Shown here one piece after another: positions 33,532 to 43,243 of a stretch of DNA of 64,000 nucleotides. Source of the DNA: JAFDXJ01 sp038257845. Lineage in GTDB: Bacteria > Bacteroidota > Bacteroidia > Chitinophagales > Chitinophagaceae. Both the position numbers and the translations under genes were made by a program. The first letter of the stretch is position 1, and each line of letters begins with the position of its first letter. The DNA is taken from contig JBBSQL010000003.1 in the NCBI GenBank assembly GCA_038257845.1, forward strand, positions 1 to 64,000, written 5' to 3'. The notes beneath the pieces were generated by a model. The model was not told where the DNA came from, did not search any database, and worked only from the letters and a program-made list of their open reading frames with translations.

Positions 33532-34239
33532 ATGGAAAAACCGGGTGCTTTAATACATCTTTTACTGGAACAATACAAACAGGGCGCAAAGCCTGAAACA
33601 CTGATCGTAACTGCTCAGATGATCCTGGCAGAATTGTGCATGGTACAACAGCCACAAAATAATTCACATAGAAAAGTTGCTGTGAAGATGCCCGCAAACC
33701 CTTATGCAGCATATAAAAACAATGAAGCAGTGCTGAATGAAAACCATGAAATAGCCATTAACGGCGAACCAGTTTTTGCTGAAAAAGAAGAAAAATATAT
33801 ACCGGAAGCCACGGAAGATTTGCCTACAGAAATTGCCGTTTCCTGGGGAATACATTCCGTAAATGAAATACCAACATTTGCCCACCAGGAAAAAGAATTG
33901 TTTGAATTAAATGAAAGCATGCGCTCAAATGATTTTAGTTTAAATGAACGCTTAAAACCTTCACATGTGGAACTGGCAAATACATTGAAAGATGCACCGG
34001 TAAAAGATTTAAAAAAAGCAATTGGTATTAATGACCGCTTTCTTTTTATCAATGAACTTTTCCGCGGCGATGAAAATATGTATGAAAGAAGCCTTAAAAC
34101 CATCAACGCTTTCCATTCACTTCCCGAAGCAGAATATTGGATTCAGCGGGAGTTAAAAGTAAAAATTGGCTGGCCTGAAAAAAATGACACGGTGGACATG
34201 TTTGATCAGTTGGTCAGGAGACGCTTCTCTTTAAAATAA
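33532..34239 (+). CDS. Conserved Bacteroidota hypothetical protein
   Basis: The 235-residue soluble protein has no domain I can name. The N-terminal 45 residues form helices (LIHLLLEQYKQGAKPETLIVTAQMILAEL), the middle is Glu/Pro-rich and probably disordered, and the C-terminal 75 residues (LKKAIGINDRFLFINELFRGDENMYERSLKTINAF) look well conserved and helical. It is divergent from ccmB. Its last 34 nt overlap the end of the convergent waaA gene. Confidence 0.7.
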   Translation: MEKPGALIHLLLEQYKQGAKPETLIVTAQMILAELCMVQQPQNNSHRKVAVKMPANPYAAYKNNEAVLNENHEIAINGEPVFAEKEEKYIPEATEDLPTEIAVSWGIHSVNEIPTFAHQEKELFELNESMRSNDFSLNERLKPSHVELANTLKDAPVKDLKKAIGINDRFLFINELFRGDENMYERSLKTINAFHSLPEAEYWIQRELKVKIGWPEKNDTVDMFDQLVRRRFSLK

Positions 34240-35462
34240 TCCAGTATTTGTTTCGTAGCGCCGGCATGTGACTCTACAAATTCACGGGCTTTTACGCAAG
34301 CAGCTTTGTATAAATTTTCATCACTCATTAATTCATCGAGCCTTTCCTCCAGTTCAATGGCATCAATGACGGAAAATGCGCCGCCATTTGCCACGAGATC
34401 TTCTGCTTCCGGGAATTTTTCATATACCGGGCCAAATAATACAGGACGCCCATACACCGCGGGTTCCAGCACATTGTGTACACCATCTCCACCAAAACCG
34501 CCTCCCACAAATGAAATCGTGGCATAACCATATAATCTTTTCAGCATACCAATATTATCAATGATGATCGTATTAATTCCGGGTGGTAAATAAAGTTCTT
34601 TTATATATTCAGAATACAGGATAGAATTTTTATACAAAGCCATACATTCTTTGATCCTGTCCGGGCCAATATCATGCGGCGCAATAATAAAACGCATGTC
34701 CATTTTTTTATTGACAAAATGATTTAATTCTTCATCATCTTCCAGCCAGGTACTTCCGGCAATAACGGTTATGGCATTCCCGCAAAAATTTTCTATACCC
34801 GGAGAAGTAATTTGATTTTTTTCCATATTAATCACCCGGTCAAACCGCGTATCTCCGCAGGTAGTGAAATTTTCAATGCCGATTGATTGAAGCAGTTTTG
34901 CGGAGTTTTCATTTTGTATAAATAAATGCGTAAAACATGTCAGCATATTGCGGTAAAATTTTCCATACCAGGAAAAAAATGGCTGGCTCTCCCTGAAAAT
35001 ACCAGAAATGAGTAATAGCGGAATTTTTCTTTTACGTGCTTCCTGTAAATAAAAATTCCAAAACTCATATTTCACAAAAAGTACGCAAGCCGGATTGATG
35101 AGTTCATACCATTTCGCGGCATTTTTTTTAGAATCCATAGGTAAATAAAAAACATGATCTGCGCCGGCATAATTTTTTTGCACTTCATACCCGGAAGGGG
35201 AAAAAAAACTGACTATTATTCTAAAGCCAGGATATTCATTCCGCAATTTTTCCAGTAGCGGCCTTCCTTGTTCAAATTCTCCCAATGATGAACAATGCAT
35301 CCAGATTTTTTTTCTGTCATCATGAGGAAGCTCGTTTTTAATTTTTTCAAAAATATTTTTACGGCCGTCAAGCCATTTTTTTGCTTTGGGATTAAATGGT
35401 GAAATCAGCGAGGCAATGGCAGGATAAAGCCGGAGGAATAAAAGGTAAAATATTTTTCCCAT
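34206..35462 (-). CDS. waaA: 3-deoxy-D-manno-octulosonic-acid (Kdo) transferase
   Basis: Adds Kdo from CMP-Kdo to lipid A precursor at the inner membrane. The 418 residues have the GT-B fold of WaaA. An N-terminal membrane-anchor segment precedes the catalytic MHCSSLGEFEQGRPLLEKL, whose Glu is the proposed base. The C-terminal nucleotide-binding part contains SFVGGGFGGDGVHNVLEPA. It faces a block of nucleotide-sugar genes across a short divergent promoter region, in keeping with envelope synthesis. Confidence 0.93.
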   Translation of the reverse strand: MGKIFYLLFLRLYPAIASLISPFNPKAKKWLDGRKNIFEKIKNELPHDDRKKIWMHCSSLGEFEQGRPLLEKLRNEYPGFRIIVSFFSPSGYEVQKNYAGADHVFYLPMDSKKNAAKWYELINPACVLFVKYEFWNFYLQEARKRKIPLLLISGIFRESQPFFSWYGKFYRNMLTCFTHLFIQNENSAKLLQSIGIENFTTCGDTRFDRVINMEKNQITSPGIENFCGNAITVIAGSTWLEDDEELNHFVNKKMDMRFIIAPHDIGPDRIKECMALYKNSILYSEYIKELYLPPGINTIIIDNIGMLKRLYGYATISFVGGGFGGDGVHNVLEPAVYGRPVLFGPVYEKFPEAEDLVANGGAFSVIDAIELEERLDELMSDENLYKAACVKAREFVESHAGATKQILDYFKEKRLLTN

Positions 35463-35541
35463 TTTCTACAGGTTTTGTAAAGAAACGGAATTCATTTGGA
35501 ACAGTCCGCTTCATGCACCATTTATTCTTTGATTTTTTAAG

Positions 35542-35549
35542 TAAATTTG
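35542..35549 (+). promoter_or_regulatory. -7 box of the nucleotide-sugar operon
   Basis: TAAATTTG matches the Bacteroidota -7 consensus and lies 18 nt before the aminotransferase ATG. No clear TTG is seen at -33. Confidence 0.6.
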
Positions 35550-35567
35550 CTGCCTTAAAAATCTTTT

Positions 35568-36698
35568 ATGCGCCCCATACAAATGGTTGACTTAAAAAAA
35601 CAGTATCATAATATAAAGGAAGAAATTAATAAAGCAGTGCTCGATGTACTGGAAAGCAGCGCATTTATCAATGGAAACCCTGTACGGGAATTTTCTGAAA
35701 ATCTTGCAACATATCTCGGTGTGAAACATGTAATTCCATGTGCAAATGGCACAGATGCTTTGCAAATTGCTATGATGGCTTTGGATCTTAAACCTGGTGA
35801 TGAAGTGATCACACCATCTTTTACTTATATCGCTACAACTGAAGTGGTGGCGCTTCTTCGCCTTACACCGGTTTTTGCCGAAGTGGATAAAATGAGTTTT
35901 TGTATGGATCCCGCATTGCTTGAAAAAGCCATCACACCGCGGACAAAAGCAATTGTTCCTGTGCACTTATACGGCCAACCGGCACCCATGGAAGAAATTT
36001 TAAAGATCGCTGAAAAGCACGGCCTGTTTGTGATTGAAGACAATGCACAGGCAATCGGAGCAGATTATTATTTTGATAATGGAGCTGTGAAAAAAACAGG
36101 TGGCATCGGGCATATCGGCACGACTTCTTTTTTTCCATCAAAAAATTTGGGCGCTTATGGTGATGGCGGCGCAATCAGCACGAACGATGATGCACTCGCT
36201 GAAAAAATGCGCATGATCGCTAATCATGGTCAGCAAAAAAGATATTATCATGACATGGTTGGTTGTAACAGCCGGCTTGATACAATTCAAGCCGCCATAT
36301 TAAAAATCAAACTCGCGAAATTGGATGAATATATTGAGGCCCGAAGATCTGTTGCTGATTATTACGACCGTGCTTTTGAAACTTGCGAAAAGATAAGAAC
36401 ACCATGGCGTGCACCTTATGGCAAACATGTTTTTCATCAGTACACTTTGCAATTGCAGGATGTGGACAGGGATGGTTTACAAACTTTCCTGGCCGAAAAA
36501 AATATACCTTCCATGATCTATTACCCCGTTCCCGGTCACAGGCAGAAAATGTTTGATGCTTTAGATATTGAGCCTGTAAATTTACCTGTTACCGATTGGC
36601 TTACAGAGCGCGTAATATCTTTGCCAGTACATACAGAAATGGATTCCGATCAACTGGAATACATTACAACTTCTGTTTTAGAATACGTGAACAGGTAA
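35568..36698 (+). CDS. DegT/DnrJ/EryC1/StrS-family sugar aminotransferase
   Basis: A PLP-dependent enzyme of 376 residues that transfers an amino group to a nucleotide-linked keto sugar. The PLP lysine is in TSFFPSKNLGAYGDGGAI. The cofactor-binding IPCANGTDALQIAM and VIEDNAQAIGADY are intact. It is the first gene of a three-gene unit with a UDP-sugar dehydrogenase and an RmlD-like reductase, so it probably makes an amino sugar for the polysaccharide part of the envelope. The exact sugar cannot be deduced. Confidence 0.93.
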   Translation: MRPIQMVDLKKQYHNIKEEINKAVLDVLESSAFINGNPVREFSENLATYLGVKHVIPCANGTDALQIAMMALDLKPGDEVITPSFTYIATTEVVALLRLTPVFAEVDKMSFCMDPALLEKAITPRTKAIVPVHLYGQPAPMEEILKIAEKHGLFVIEDNAQAIGADYYFDNGAVKKTGGIGHIGTTSFFPSKNLGAYGDGGAISTNDDALAEKMRMIANHGQQKRYYHDMVGCNSRLDTIQAAILKIKLAKLDEYIEARRSVADYYDRAFETCEKIRTPWRAPYGKHVFHQYTLQLQDVDRDGLQTFLAEKNIPSMIYYPVPGHRQKMFDALDIEPVNLPVTDWLTERVISLPVHTEMDSDQLEYITTSVLEYVNR

Positions 36699-36710
36699 TT
36701 AATTTTTTAT

Positions 36711-38003
36711 ATGACAACTGCGCGTTTAATTAATAAAGAATCTTCCCTGGCCGTGATTGGGCTGGGCTATGTTGGTCTGCCTGTCGCACTCGCTTTTGCT
36801 AAAAAAATTAAAGTGATTGGCTTTGATATAAATCCCGGTCGAATTGATTTGTTGAAAAAAAATATTGATCCGAGCAAAGAAATAGTAGCGGCTGAATTTG
36901 ATAATTGTGATATCTTTTTTACATGCGATCAAAACGATTTAAAGCAGGCAGATTTTTTTATTCTTGCAGTCCCTACTCCTGTGGATGAATACCATGTACC
37001 TGATCTTTCAATGTTGAAAAAAGCATGTAAGATTGTTGGTAGTGTTGTAAAACCCGGCGATTATATTGTTTTTGAGTCAACTGTTTATCCCGGTTGTACC
37101 GAAGAAGATTGTATTCCAATTGTTGAGCAGGAAAGTGGTTTAAAAATGTGCGCAGATTTTAAAGCCGGTTATTCACCGGAAAGAATTAATCCCGGAGACA
37201 AAACCCATAGCCTGCAAAAAGTAATTAAAATAGTTTCAGGTTGTGATACAGAATCACTCGAGAATATTGCAGCCGTTTATTCACTGATCATTGATGCCGG
37301 CGTACACAAAGCGCCTTCCATAAAAACTGCGGAAGCAGCTAAGGTGATTGAAAATGTGCAGCGCGATCTGAACATTGCTTTAATGAATGAACTCTCTTTA
37401 ATCTTTGATAAAATGAATATCAACACGTATGATGTGTTGGAGGCAGCAGGTACAAAATGGAATTTTATAAAATTTTCACCGGGTCTTGTTGGCGGGCACT
37501 GCATTGGCGTTGATCCTTATTATCTCACGTATAAAGCTGCGCAGCTTGGTTATAAATCACGGGTTATTTTGAGTGGCCGGCAGGTGAATGATAATATGGG
37601 CAATTATGTTGCCGGGAAAATCATCCGTCATTTAATATTACATACAAAAGATGTGAAAGCCGCAAAGGTGCTCATTATGGGCGCTACATTTAAAGAAAAT
37701 GTAAGTGATATCCGCAATTCAAAAGTTGCTGATATTGTGTTGTCTTTAAAAAATTATTATTTGAATGTGCACATCACTGATCCGCATGCTTCTTCTGAAG
37801 ACCTGCAAAAAGAATATGGTTTTTCATTGACAAAAAAACCGGATAATGATTATGATGCAGTGATCGTAGCTGTACCGCATCATGATTATTGTGCATTAGA
37901 TGAAGCGTATTTTGAAAGTATTACAAAAGAACACGCTTTGATTGCAGACCTGAAAGGCATTTTCAAAAACACAATTCATAACAGGAAATACTGGAGTCTT
38001 TAA
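36711..38003 (+). CDS. Nucleotide-sugar dehydrogenase (UDP-HexNAc 6-dehydrogenase, TviB/WbpA type)
   Basis: Oxidises the C6 of a UDP-N-acetylhexosamine to the uronic acid using NAD+. The 430 residues have an N-terminal NAD site VIGLGYVGLPVALAFAKK, the catalytic cysteine in GLVGGHCIGVDPYYLTYKA, and a C-terminal UDP-binding domain (VLIMGATFKENVSDIRNSK). It follows the aminotransferase by 12 nt and its stop overlaps the next start (TAATG). Confidence 0.93.
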   Translation: MTTARLINKESSLAVIGLGYVGLPVALAFAKKIKVIGFDINPGRIDLLKKNIDPSKEIVAAEFDNCDIFFTCDQNDLKQADFFILAVPTPVDEYHVPDLSMLKKACKIVGSVVKPGDYIVFESTVYPGCTEEDCIPIVEQESGLKMCADFKAGYSPERINPGDKTHSLQKVIKIVSGCDTESLENIAAVYSLIIDAGVHKAPSIKTAEAAKVIENVQRDLNIALMNELSLIFDKMNINTYDVLEAAGTKWNFIKFSPGLVGGHCIGVDPYYLTYKAAQLGYKSRVILSGRQVNDNMGNYVAGKIIRHLILHTKDVKAAKVLIMGATFKENVSDIRNSKVADIVLSLKNYYLNVHITDPHASSEDLQKEYGFSLTKKPDNDYDAVIVAVPHHDYCALDEAYFESITKEHALIADLKGIFKNTIHNRKYWSL

Positions 38004-38887
38004 TGGCCGCATCAAAACCCTTAATATTAGTTACCGGCAAAGATGGCCAGCTCGGAAGGTCATTGCAACATGTGGCAAACAGGTTTAAGCAATTTGAATT
38101 TTTATTTACAGGTAAAGAAATATTGAACATTACTGACAATGAAAATGTACGCCATTTTTTTGAAAAAAATAAACCTGTATTTTGTATCAATATGGCGGCT
38201 TATACTGCTGTTGACCTGGCTGAAAGCGAACGGGAGCAGGCATTTCGGGTGAATGCTACGGCCGTTGCAAATTTAGCGAAAGCCTGTGCTAACTTCAACT
38301 GCACATTGCTTCATATTTCTACAGATTACGTTTTTAACGGGGAAAAAAATACACATTATATAGAATCAGATAAAACAGATCCGGTAAATTATTATGGTTT
38401 TACAAAAAGAGCAGGAGAGGAGTTTGCTTTGCAGGAATGTAAAAAAACACTCATCATCCGCGCATCCTGGCTGTATAGTGAATATGGAAAAAACTTTGTA
38501 AAGACCATGCTGCATTTATTTAAAACCCGCAATGAAGTTTCTGTAGTTGGTGACCAGTTTGGTTCACCTACTTATGCAAAATATTTTGCAGTTGCATTAT
38601 TGAAAATTTGTTCGCACGTGAATGAAAAAAATAATTTTAATGAATATGGCATTTATCATTACAGTGATGCAGGAAATATCAGTTGGTATGATTTTGCAAT
38701 GGGTATTAAAAAATTATCAGGTGCGGAGTGTTTTATAAAAAAAATTTCCACTAAAGAATATCCAACACCGGCGAAAAGGCCGCTGTACGCTGTTTTCAGC
38801 ACCTCCAGGATAGAAAATGAATTTGGTATAGAAATAAAAAATTGGGAGAAAAATCTCGCTGAATGTTTGAAAAATATGCCTGTATAA
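38003..38887 (+). CDS. rfbD: dTDP-4-dehydrorhamnose reductase family protein
   Basis: A 294-residue short-chain reductase that completes dTDP-L-rhamnose synthesis, or acts on a similar keto sugar. The cofactor loop is VTGKDGQLGRSLQ, the catalytic pair is in YYGFTKRAGEEFA (Tyr-x3-Lys), and ISTDYVFNGEK is typical. No rfbA/B/C genes are present here, so either they are elsewhere or the substrate differs. Translation is coupled to the dehydrogenase by a 1-nt overlap. Confidence 0.88.
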   Translation: MAASKPLILVTGKDGQLGRSLQHVANRFKQFEFLFTGKEILNITDNENVRHFFEKNKPVFCINMAAYTAVDLAESEREQAFRVNATAVANLAKACANFNCTLLHISTDYVFNGEKNTHYIESDKTDPVNYYGFTKRAGEEFALQECKKTLIIRASWLYSEYGKNFVKTMLHLFKTRNEVSVVGDQFGSPTYAKYFAVALLKICSHVNEKNNFNEYGIYHYSDAGNISWYDFAMGIKKLSGAECFIKKISTKEYPTPAKRPLYAVFSTSRIENEFGIEIKNWEKNLAECLKNMPV

Positions 38888-38889
38888 TG

Positions 38890-39606
38890 TTATTCGGAAA
38901 TGCGTTTTTTCATTTCCCTGATCTCATTTCCATCAACTGAAATATTGGTGATATCTTCCTGCATGGACTCTTGAATGAATTCCATTTCTGATGGAATATT
39001 TTTTCGGGCTGAAGTATGCAATTCTGTAGCGCCTGTATATTTTGCGAGTTCCAGAATGTTTTCTTTTCGCACGCCACTTCCGGGTATAATGGTAATCCGG
39101 CTCTCTGCTTTTTCGATCAATGCTTTAATTAAATCTTTTCCCAATATCGCATCCGGTTTTTGTCCGCTGGTTAAAATTCTTTCACAGCCACAATCAATAA
39201 TTTTTTCCATGCTTTCAAAAGGATCTTTGGAACGGTCAAATGCCCTGTGGAATGTAACATCCATGGGGAATGCGGCTTCTACAAGCTTATGTAATTTTTT
39301 TACATCCACTTGACCGTTTTTTTCTAAAACGCCGGTTACAATTCCCGCAAAGCCGAGTGATTTACAAAATAAAATATCTTTCAGCATGATTTGGAAATCT
39401 GTTTCGCTATATAAAAAATCTCCGCCGCGCGGCCGGATCATGGGGAAAACTGGAATGGAAAATTTCTTGGCAGCCATTTCTAAAAAAGTATGCGATGGCG
39501 TGGTGCCTCCATCATAGATATTATCGCAAATCTCCAGCCGGTCAGCGTTTGAAGCTGCAGCGAGTAAGGCTGAATCCATATTAAAAACCGCTATTTCAAG
39601 TAACAT
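38890..39606 (-). CDS. cutC: CutC family protein
   Basis: A 238-residue TIM-barrel of the CutC family, historically linked to copper homeostasis, although its biochemical role is unsettled. The N-terminal ADRLEICDNIYDGGTTPSHTFL and the central PMIRPRGGDFLYSE and VTFHRAFDRSKDPFE blocks are characteristic. It converges on rfbD with only 2 nt between the stops and is probably co-transcribed with the glycosylasparaginase gene 10 nt upstream. Confidence 0.9.
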   Translation of the reverse strand: MLLEIAVFNMDSALLAAASNADRLEICDNIYDGGTTPSHTFLEMAAKKFSIPVFPMIRPRGGDFLYSETDFQIMLKDILFCKSLGFAGIVTGVLEKNGQVDVKKLHKLVEAAFPMDVTFHRAFDRSKDPFESMEKIIDCGCERILTSGQKPDAILGKDLIKALIEKAESRITIIPGSGVRKENILELAKYTGATELHTSARKNIPSEMEFIQESMQEDITNISVDGNEIREMKKRISE

Positions 39607-39616
39607 AAAAATTTAT

Positions 39617-40645
39617 TTAAAGGACAAATTCACTATTGGTCAATTGATTATAATCATCCGAATAGCACACGGCATAATTGAAACCGGGATGAATACAATA
39701 ACCGCCATATTCACCTTTCGGATTTAAAGCAATGAAGCCAACTTGTATATCTTTTATTTTATCAGAATTTTTATACCGGTCAATAATGCGGTTCACTGCT
39801 TTTTTACAGGCATCACGTGGTGACAATCCCTGCCGCATAAATTCCACTACGAGATGCGTTCCACATATACGGATCACTTCTTCTCCAAGTCCCGTGGATA
39901 CAGCCGCTCCGGCTTCATTGTCCACATACAAACCCGCACCGATTATGGGTGAATCGCCTACACGGCCACGCATTTTAAAAGCCATTCCGCTTGTAGTACA
40001 ACTTCCTCCAAGATTTCCATTCGCATCCAGTGCAATCATTCCAATCGTATCATGATTCCATTCATTATTTGAAAGTTTTGCCGGTGCAAATGCATTTTGT
40101 CCTTTTGAGTTTTCAATATTTACCTGGGGTTTATAATGATGTTCTTTCAGCCAATCATCATACGTTTTTTGTGCATCAGGCGATAAGGTTTCGCTTTCCA
40201 ATGGAAACCCTTCTTCAACGGCGAATTGTTGCGCACCAACTCCAACGAGTAACACATGCGGTGTTTTTTCCATCACTTTTCTGGCAACTGATATGGGGTG
40301 TTTTATTCTTTCTAAAAATGCCACAGCGCCACAATCACCATTTCCATTCATAATGCTCGCATCAAGTGTTACATAGCCATCCCTGTCAGGGTTTGCGCCC
40401 AATCCCACGCAACAGTTTTGTGAAGATTCCGTCACCATCACACCTTGCTCCACGGCGTCCAGCGCATGTCCTTTTTCGCGCAAAATTTTCCAGGCAGCTT
40501 TATTGGCTTCGATGCCTGCATCCCAGGTAGAAAGTACAATAGGTTTCCTGCCTGCATGCCCGGAAAAACCTGAAGCAAATAGATTTTTGGCAGCAAGTGT
40601 TCCAATTCCTAAAGAACCAATCTGTAATAATTTTCTGCGATGCAT
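39617..40645 (-). CDS. N4-(beta-N-acetylglucosaminyl)-L-asparaginase (Ntn hydrolase)
   Basis: Cleaves the GlcNAc-Asn bond of glycoproteins. The 342-residue precursor self-cleaves before the catalytic threonine in HDTIGMIALDANGNLGG, near residue 201. A twin-arginine type leader (MHRRKLLQIGSLGIGTLAAKN) predicts folded export by Tat. The DAVEQGVMVTESSQNCCVG and GESPIIGAG-like blocks (here GDSPIIGAGLYVDNEAGAA) fit the family. Confidence 0.92.
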   Translation of the reverse strand: MHRRKLLQIGSLGIGTLAAKNLFASGFSGHAGRKPIVLSTWDAGIEANKAAWKILREKGHALDAVEQGVMVTESSQNCCVGLGANPDRDGYVTLDASIMNGNGDCGAVAFLERIKHPISVARKVMEKTPHVLLVGVGAQQFAVEEGFPLESETLSPDAQKTYDDWLKEHHYKPQVNIENSKGQNAFAPAKLSNNEWNHDTIGMIALDANGNLGGSCTTSGMAFKMRGRVGDSPIIGAGLYVDNEAGAAVSTGLGEEVIRICGTHLVVEFMRQGLSPRDACKKAVNRIIDRYKNSDKIKDIQVGFIALNPKGEYGGYCIHPGFNYAVCYSDDYNQLTNSEFVL

Positions 40646-40798
40646 CTTGTTTAAAATTTGGTTTCAAAAATACGAAAAAGGAATCAGCATGGAGTCCGTG
40701 TGATAAAATGAAGTGATATTATCAATAACACTTCTATAAGATTTTCACTAAAACCATCTTTGGCACTATTTTTTCCGACCTTAGCGAAAACATTTAAT

Positions 40799-41602
40799 AT
40801 GAAAGTAAATCCAAAGATGATTTTTACCGCCCTGGTCGGTATGATTATTCTATCAAGTTGTGTAGCAAATAAGAAATACCGGGATGAACAGATCGCTAAC
40901 AGGTACTTAAGAAGTGACAGCGCCGTATTGGCTAATAAAGTTTCTGATTTGCAGGGTCAAATAACAATTCTTCAAAGACAGATAGATGATTTGAAAAATA
41001 AAAATGCATCATTATCCACTGATATAAGCGACAAAACAAATACACTGAATCAAAATCAGCAAACACTTGCAGCGCAACAAAAGAAACTGGCTCAATTACA
41101 GGCTTTACTCGATCAGCAAAAAATGAAAGCAGAAGAATTGAAAAAGAAAATGGCAGATGCATTGGTTGGCTTTACCGCAAACGAGTTAACGGTCACTCAG
41201 AAAAACGGGAAAGTTTATGTGAGCCTGAGTGAAGGTTTATTATTTCCTTCAGGAAGTGCCGTCGTAAATGTGAAGGGTAAAGATGCACTAAGTAAACTTG
41301 CCGCAGTGCTGGTTTTAAATCCAGATATTTCTGTGGATATTGAAGGCCACACTGATTCAATTCCCATTCGTGGTAAATATGAAGATAACTGGGCGTTGAG
41401 TACTGCACGTGCAACATCTATTGTTCGGATTTTGGTGAATGATTATAAAGTAGATCCCCGCAGTGTTGTAGCTTCAGGGCACAGCATGTATGATCCTGTT
41501 GCAACAAATTCAACACCGGAAGGAAGAGCGCAAAATCGCCGTACCGAAATTATTCTTTCTCCAAAACTGGATGAATTATACAACTTGATAAACCAGAAAT
41601 AG
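40799..41602 (+). CDS. OmpA-family peptidoglycan-binding lipoprotein
   Basis: A 267-residue envelope protein from start MKVNPKMIF (40799), which gives a lipobox (ILSSC). Residues about 30-115 form a long coiled coil (VLANKVSDLQGQITILQRQ onward). The C-terminal OmpA domain holds VDIEGHTDSIPIRGKYEDNWALS and the NRRTEI pattern that bind peptidoglycan. It probably links the outer membrane to the wall. It is monocistronic and shares a terminator with convergent smpB. Confidence 0.92.
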   Translation: MKVNPKMIFTALVGMIILSSCVANKKYRDEQIANRYLRSDSAVLANKVSDLQGQITILQRQIDDLKNKNASLSTDISDKTNTLNQNQQTLAAQQKKLAQLQALLDQQKMKAEELKKKMADALVGFTANELTVTQKNGKVYVSLSEGLLFPSGSAVVNVKGKDALSKLAAVLVLNPDISVDIEGHTDSIPIRGKYEDNWALSTARATSIVRILVNDYKVDPRSVVASGHSMYDPVATNSTPEGRAQNRRTEIILSPKLDELYNLINQK

Positions 41603-41620
41603 TTTTAATAGCTTAATAAA

Positions 41621-41653
41621 AAAAAACGTTGTAAGATTTTTACAGCGTTTTTT
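41621..41653. terminator. Bidirectional terminator between ompA-like gene and smpB
   Basis: A 14-bp nearly perfect stem (AAAAAACGTTGTAA against TTACAGCGTTTTTT) around a GATTT loop, with A and T runs on both sides, so it works in both directions. The smpB stop lies within its T run. Confidence 0.85.
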
Positions 41654-42105
41654 TATTTTATGAAACGACGCATTTCTCTTTCGGTATCACGCGTTTTCAT
41701 GGTTTCTCTTTTGTCATGAATTTTTTTACCACGTGCGAGGCCGATTTCAACTTTCACCAAATTTTTTTCTGTAAAAAAAACACGCAGCGGAATGATGGTA
41801 AAACCTTTTTCTTTGGTGGCTGCCTGGAGTTTTTTTAATTCTCTTTTTGTAAGCAAAAGTTTGCGGTCGTGCACCGGGATATGATTATTTACATTGCCAT
41901 GTGAATATTCGGAAATGTATAAAGCACGCACCCAGCATTCACCACGATCCAAAATGCAGAAACTATCATTGAAACTTACTTTTCCTTCCCGGATGGATTT
42001 CACTTCAGTTCCCAGCAATACGATGCCGGCAATAAATTTTTCTTCAATATTATAATGAAAATATGCCTGCCTGTTTTTCATTTCTTTCGTAGCCATTTGC
42101 TTCAT
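41653..42105 (-). CDS. smpB: SsrA-binding protein (trans-translation)
   Basis: Binds tmRNA and brings it to stalled ribosomes. The 150 residues match the family. Key blocks are NRQAYFHYNIEEKFIAGIVLLGTEVKSIR near the N-terminus, the central LHNAYI-like region (here ALYISEYSHGN), and the basic C-terminal tail LARGKKIHDKRETMKTRDTEREMRR that enters the mRNA channel. The start may be Met1 or Met4. No tmRNA gene was seen in the window. Confidence 0.95.
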   Translation of the reverse strand: MKQMATKEMKNRQAYFHYNIEEKFIAGIVLLGTEVKSIREGKVSFNDSFCILDRGECWVRALYISEYSHGNVNNHIPVHDRKLLLTKRELKKLQAATKEKGFTIIPLRVFFTEKNLVKVEIGLARGKKIHDKRETMKTRDTEREMRRFIK

Positions 42106-42165
42106 GCTTTATCGTTCCGGTAAAATGGAATTTGCAGGGTTGCAAAAACCTTTTTAAAATGAAAA

Positions 42166-43116
42166 TCAGTTTTTGAAAAAACGGGCTATTTGCGAGAGTT
42201 TATCTTTCAGCTTTTTACGGTCAATGATAAAATCGAGGAAACCATGTTCCAATAAAAATTCGCTGCGTTGAAAACCTTCCGGTAAATCTTTTTTAATGGT
42301 TTCTTTAATCACGCGTGGGCCTGCAAAGCCAATCAGGGCGCCGGGTTCAGCAATATTCAAATCGCCCAGCATGCCGAAGCTAGCTGTAATACCGCCAAAA
42401 GTCGGATCTGTCAACACAGAAATATATGGCAATTTTGCATCGCTTAACTGCGATAATTTCCCACTTGTTTTTGCCAGTTGCATCAGGCTGAAAGCACTTT
42501 CCATCATCCGCGCTCCGCCACTTTTTGATATAACTACATAAGGTAATTGATGGGCAATACAATAATCAACGGCGCGACTGAATTTTTCCCCCATCACACT
42601 GCCAAGTGATCCGCCGATGAATGCAAAATCCATACAGGCAATGATCATTTCTACTTCATTCACTTTTCCCAGGCCAACGCGGAAACTGTCTGTGAGACCG
42701 GTTTTTTCCTCAATATCTTCCAGCCTTTTTCCATACGGTTTCAAATCAGTAAATGATAAGAAATCTATGCTGCGGATATTGTCAAATAATTCTGTGTATG
42801 CCTTATTATCAAATAAAAAATCAAAATATTCCAGGCTGCCAATGCGGTGATGATAGTTGCATTTTGGGCAAACAAATAAATTTTCCCTCAGCTCTGTAGT
42901 CGTACATATATAACTGCATTCCGGGCATTTTGTCCAAAGCCCTTCCGGCATTTCTTTTTTCTCCGAAGTGGATGTAGTAATCCCTTTACGCAATCTTTTA
43001 TACCATTTTTGCCTTTGCGCAGAGTCCTTGTTCATAGCATCTTCCTCGCCGGAAAGGGATGTTTCAAAAAAGTCTTCCTGGGGTTCTTTAGGATCTTTAT
43101 TATTTTCTTTATTCAT
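42166..43116 (-). CDS. accD: Acetyl-CoA carboxylase carboxyltransferase subunit beta
   Basis: Carries the carboxyl transfer step of fatty-acid synthesis with AccA. The start MNKENNKDPKEPQED (43116) is chosen because the upstream part of the frame reads as a leader (FFFKISTIHKEICLLLF). A zinc ribbon (CPECSYICTTTEL...CPKCNYH) precedes the crotonase-fold domain with SKSGGARMMESAFSLMQLAKTS and FGGITASFGMLGD. The N-terminal 50 residues are an acidic extension. The gene is single, ahead of smpB. Confidence 0.95.
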   Translation of the reverse strand: MNKENNKDPKEPQEDFFETSLSGEEDAMNKDSAQRQKWYKRLRKGITTSTSEKKEMPEGLWTKCPECSYICTTTELRENLFVCPKCNYHHRIGSLEYFDFLFDNKAYTELFDNIRSIDFLSFTDLKPYGKRLEDIEEKTGLTDSFRVGLGKVNEVEMIIACMDFAFIGGSLGSVMGEKFSRAVDYCIAHQLPYVVISKSGGARMMESAFSLMQLAKTSGKLSQLSDAKLPYISVLTDPTFGGITASFGMLGDLNIAEPGALIGFAGPRVIKETIKKDLPEGFQRSEFLLEHGFLDFIIDRKKLKDKLSQIARFFKN

Positions 43117-43190
43117 TATTTTTTCAGCATTGGGAAAATGAAGGTAAGAAAAAAGCAATAAGCAAATTTCTTTATGAATTGTAGAAATTT

Positions 43191-43227
43191 TAAAAAAAAA
43201 TCCTGCTGCACAATTCATGCAGCAGGA
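43191..43227 (-). terminator. Terminator after class I aldolase
   Basis: A 10-bp stem, TCCTGCTGCA with TGCAGCAGGA and a 7-nt loop, followed on the minus strand by a run of at least nine T. It starts 17 nt after the aldolase stop. Confidence 0.9.
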
Positions 43228-43243
43228 TCATTATACAGTTTTA

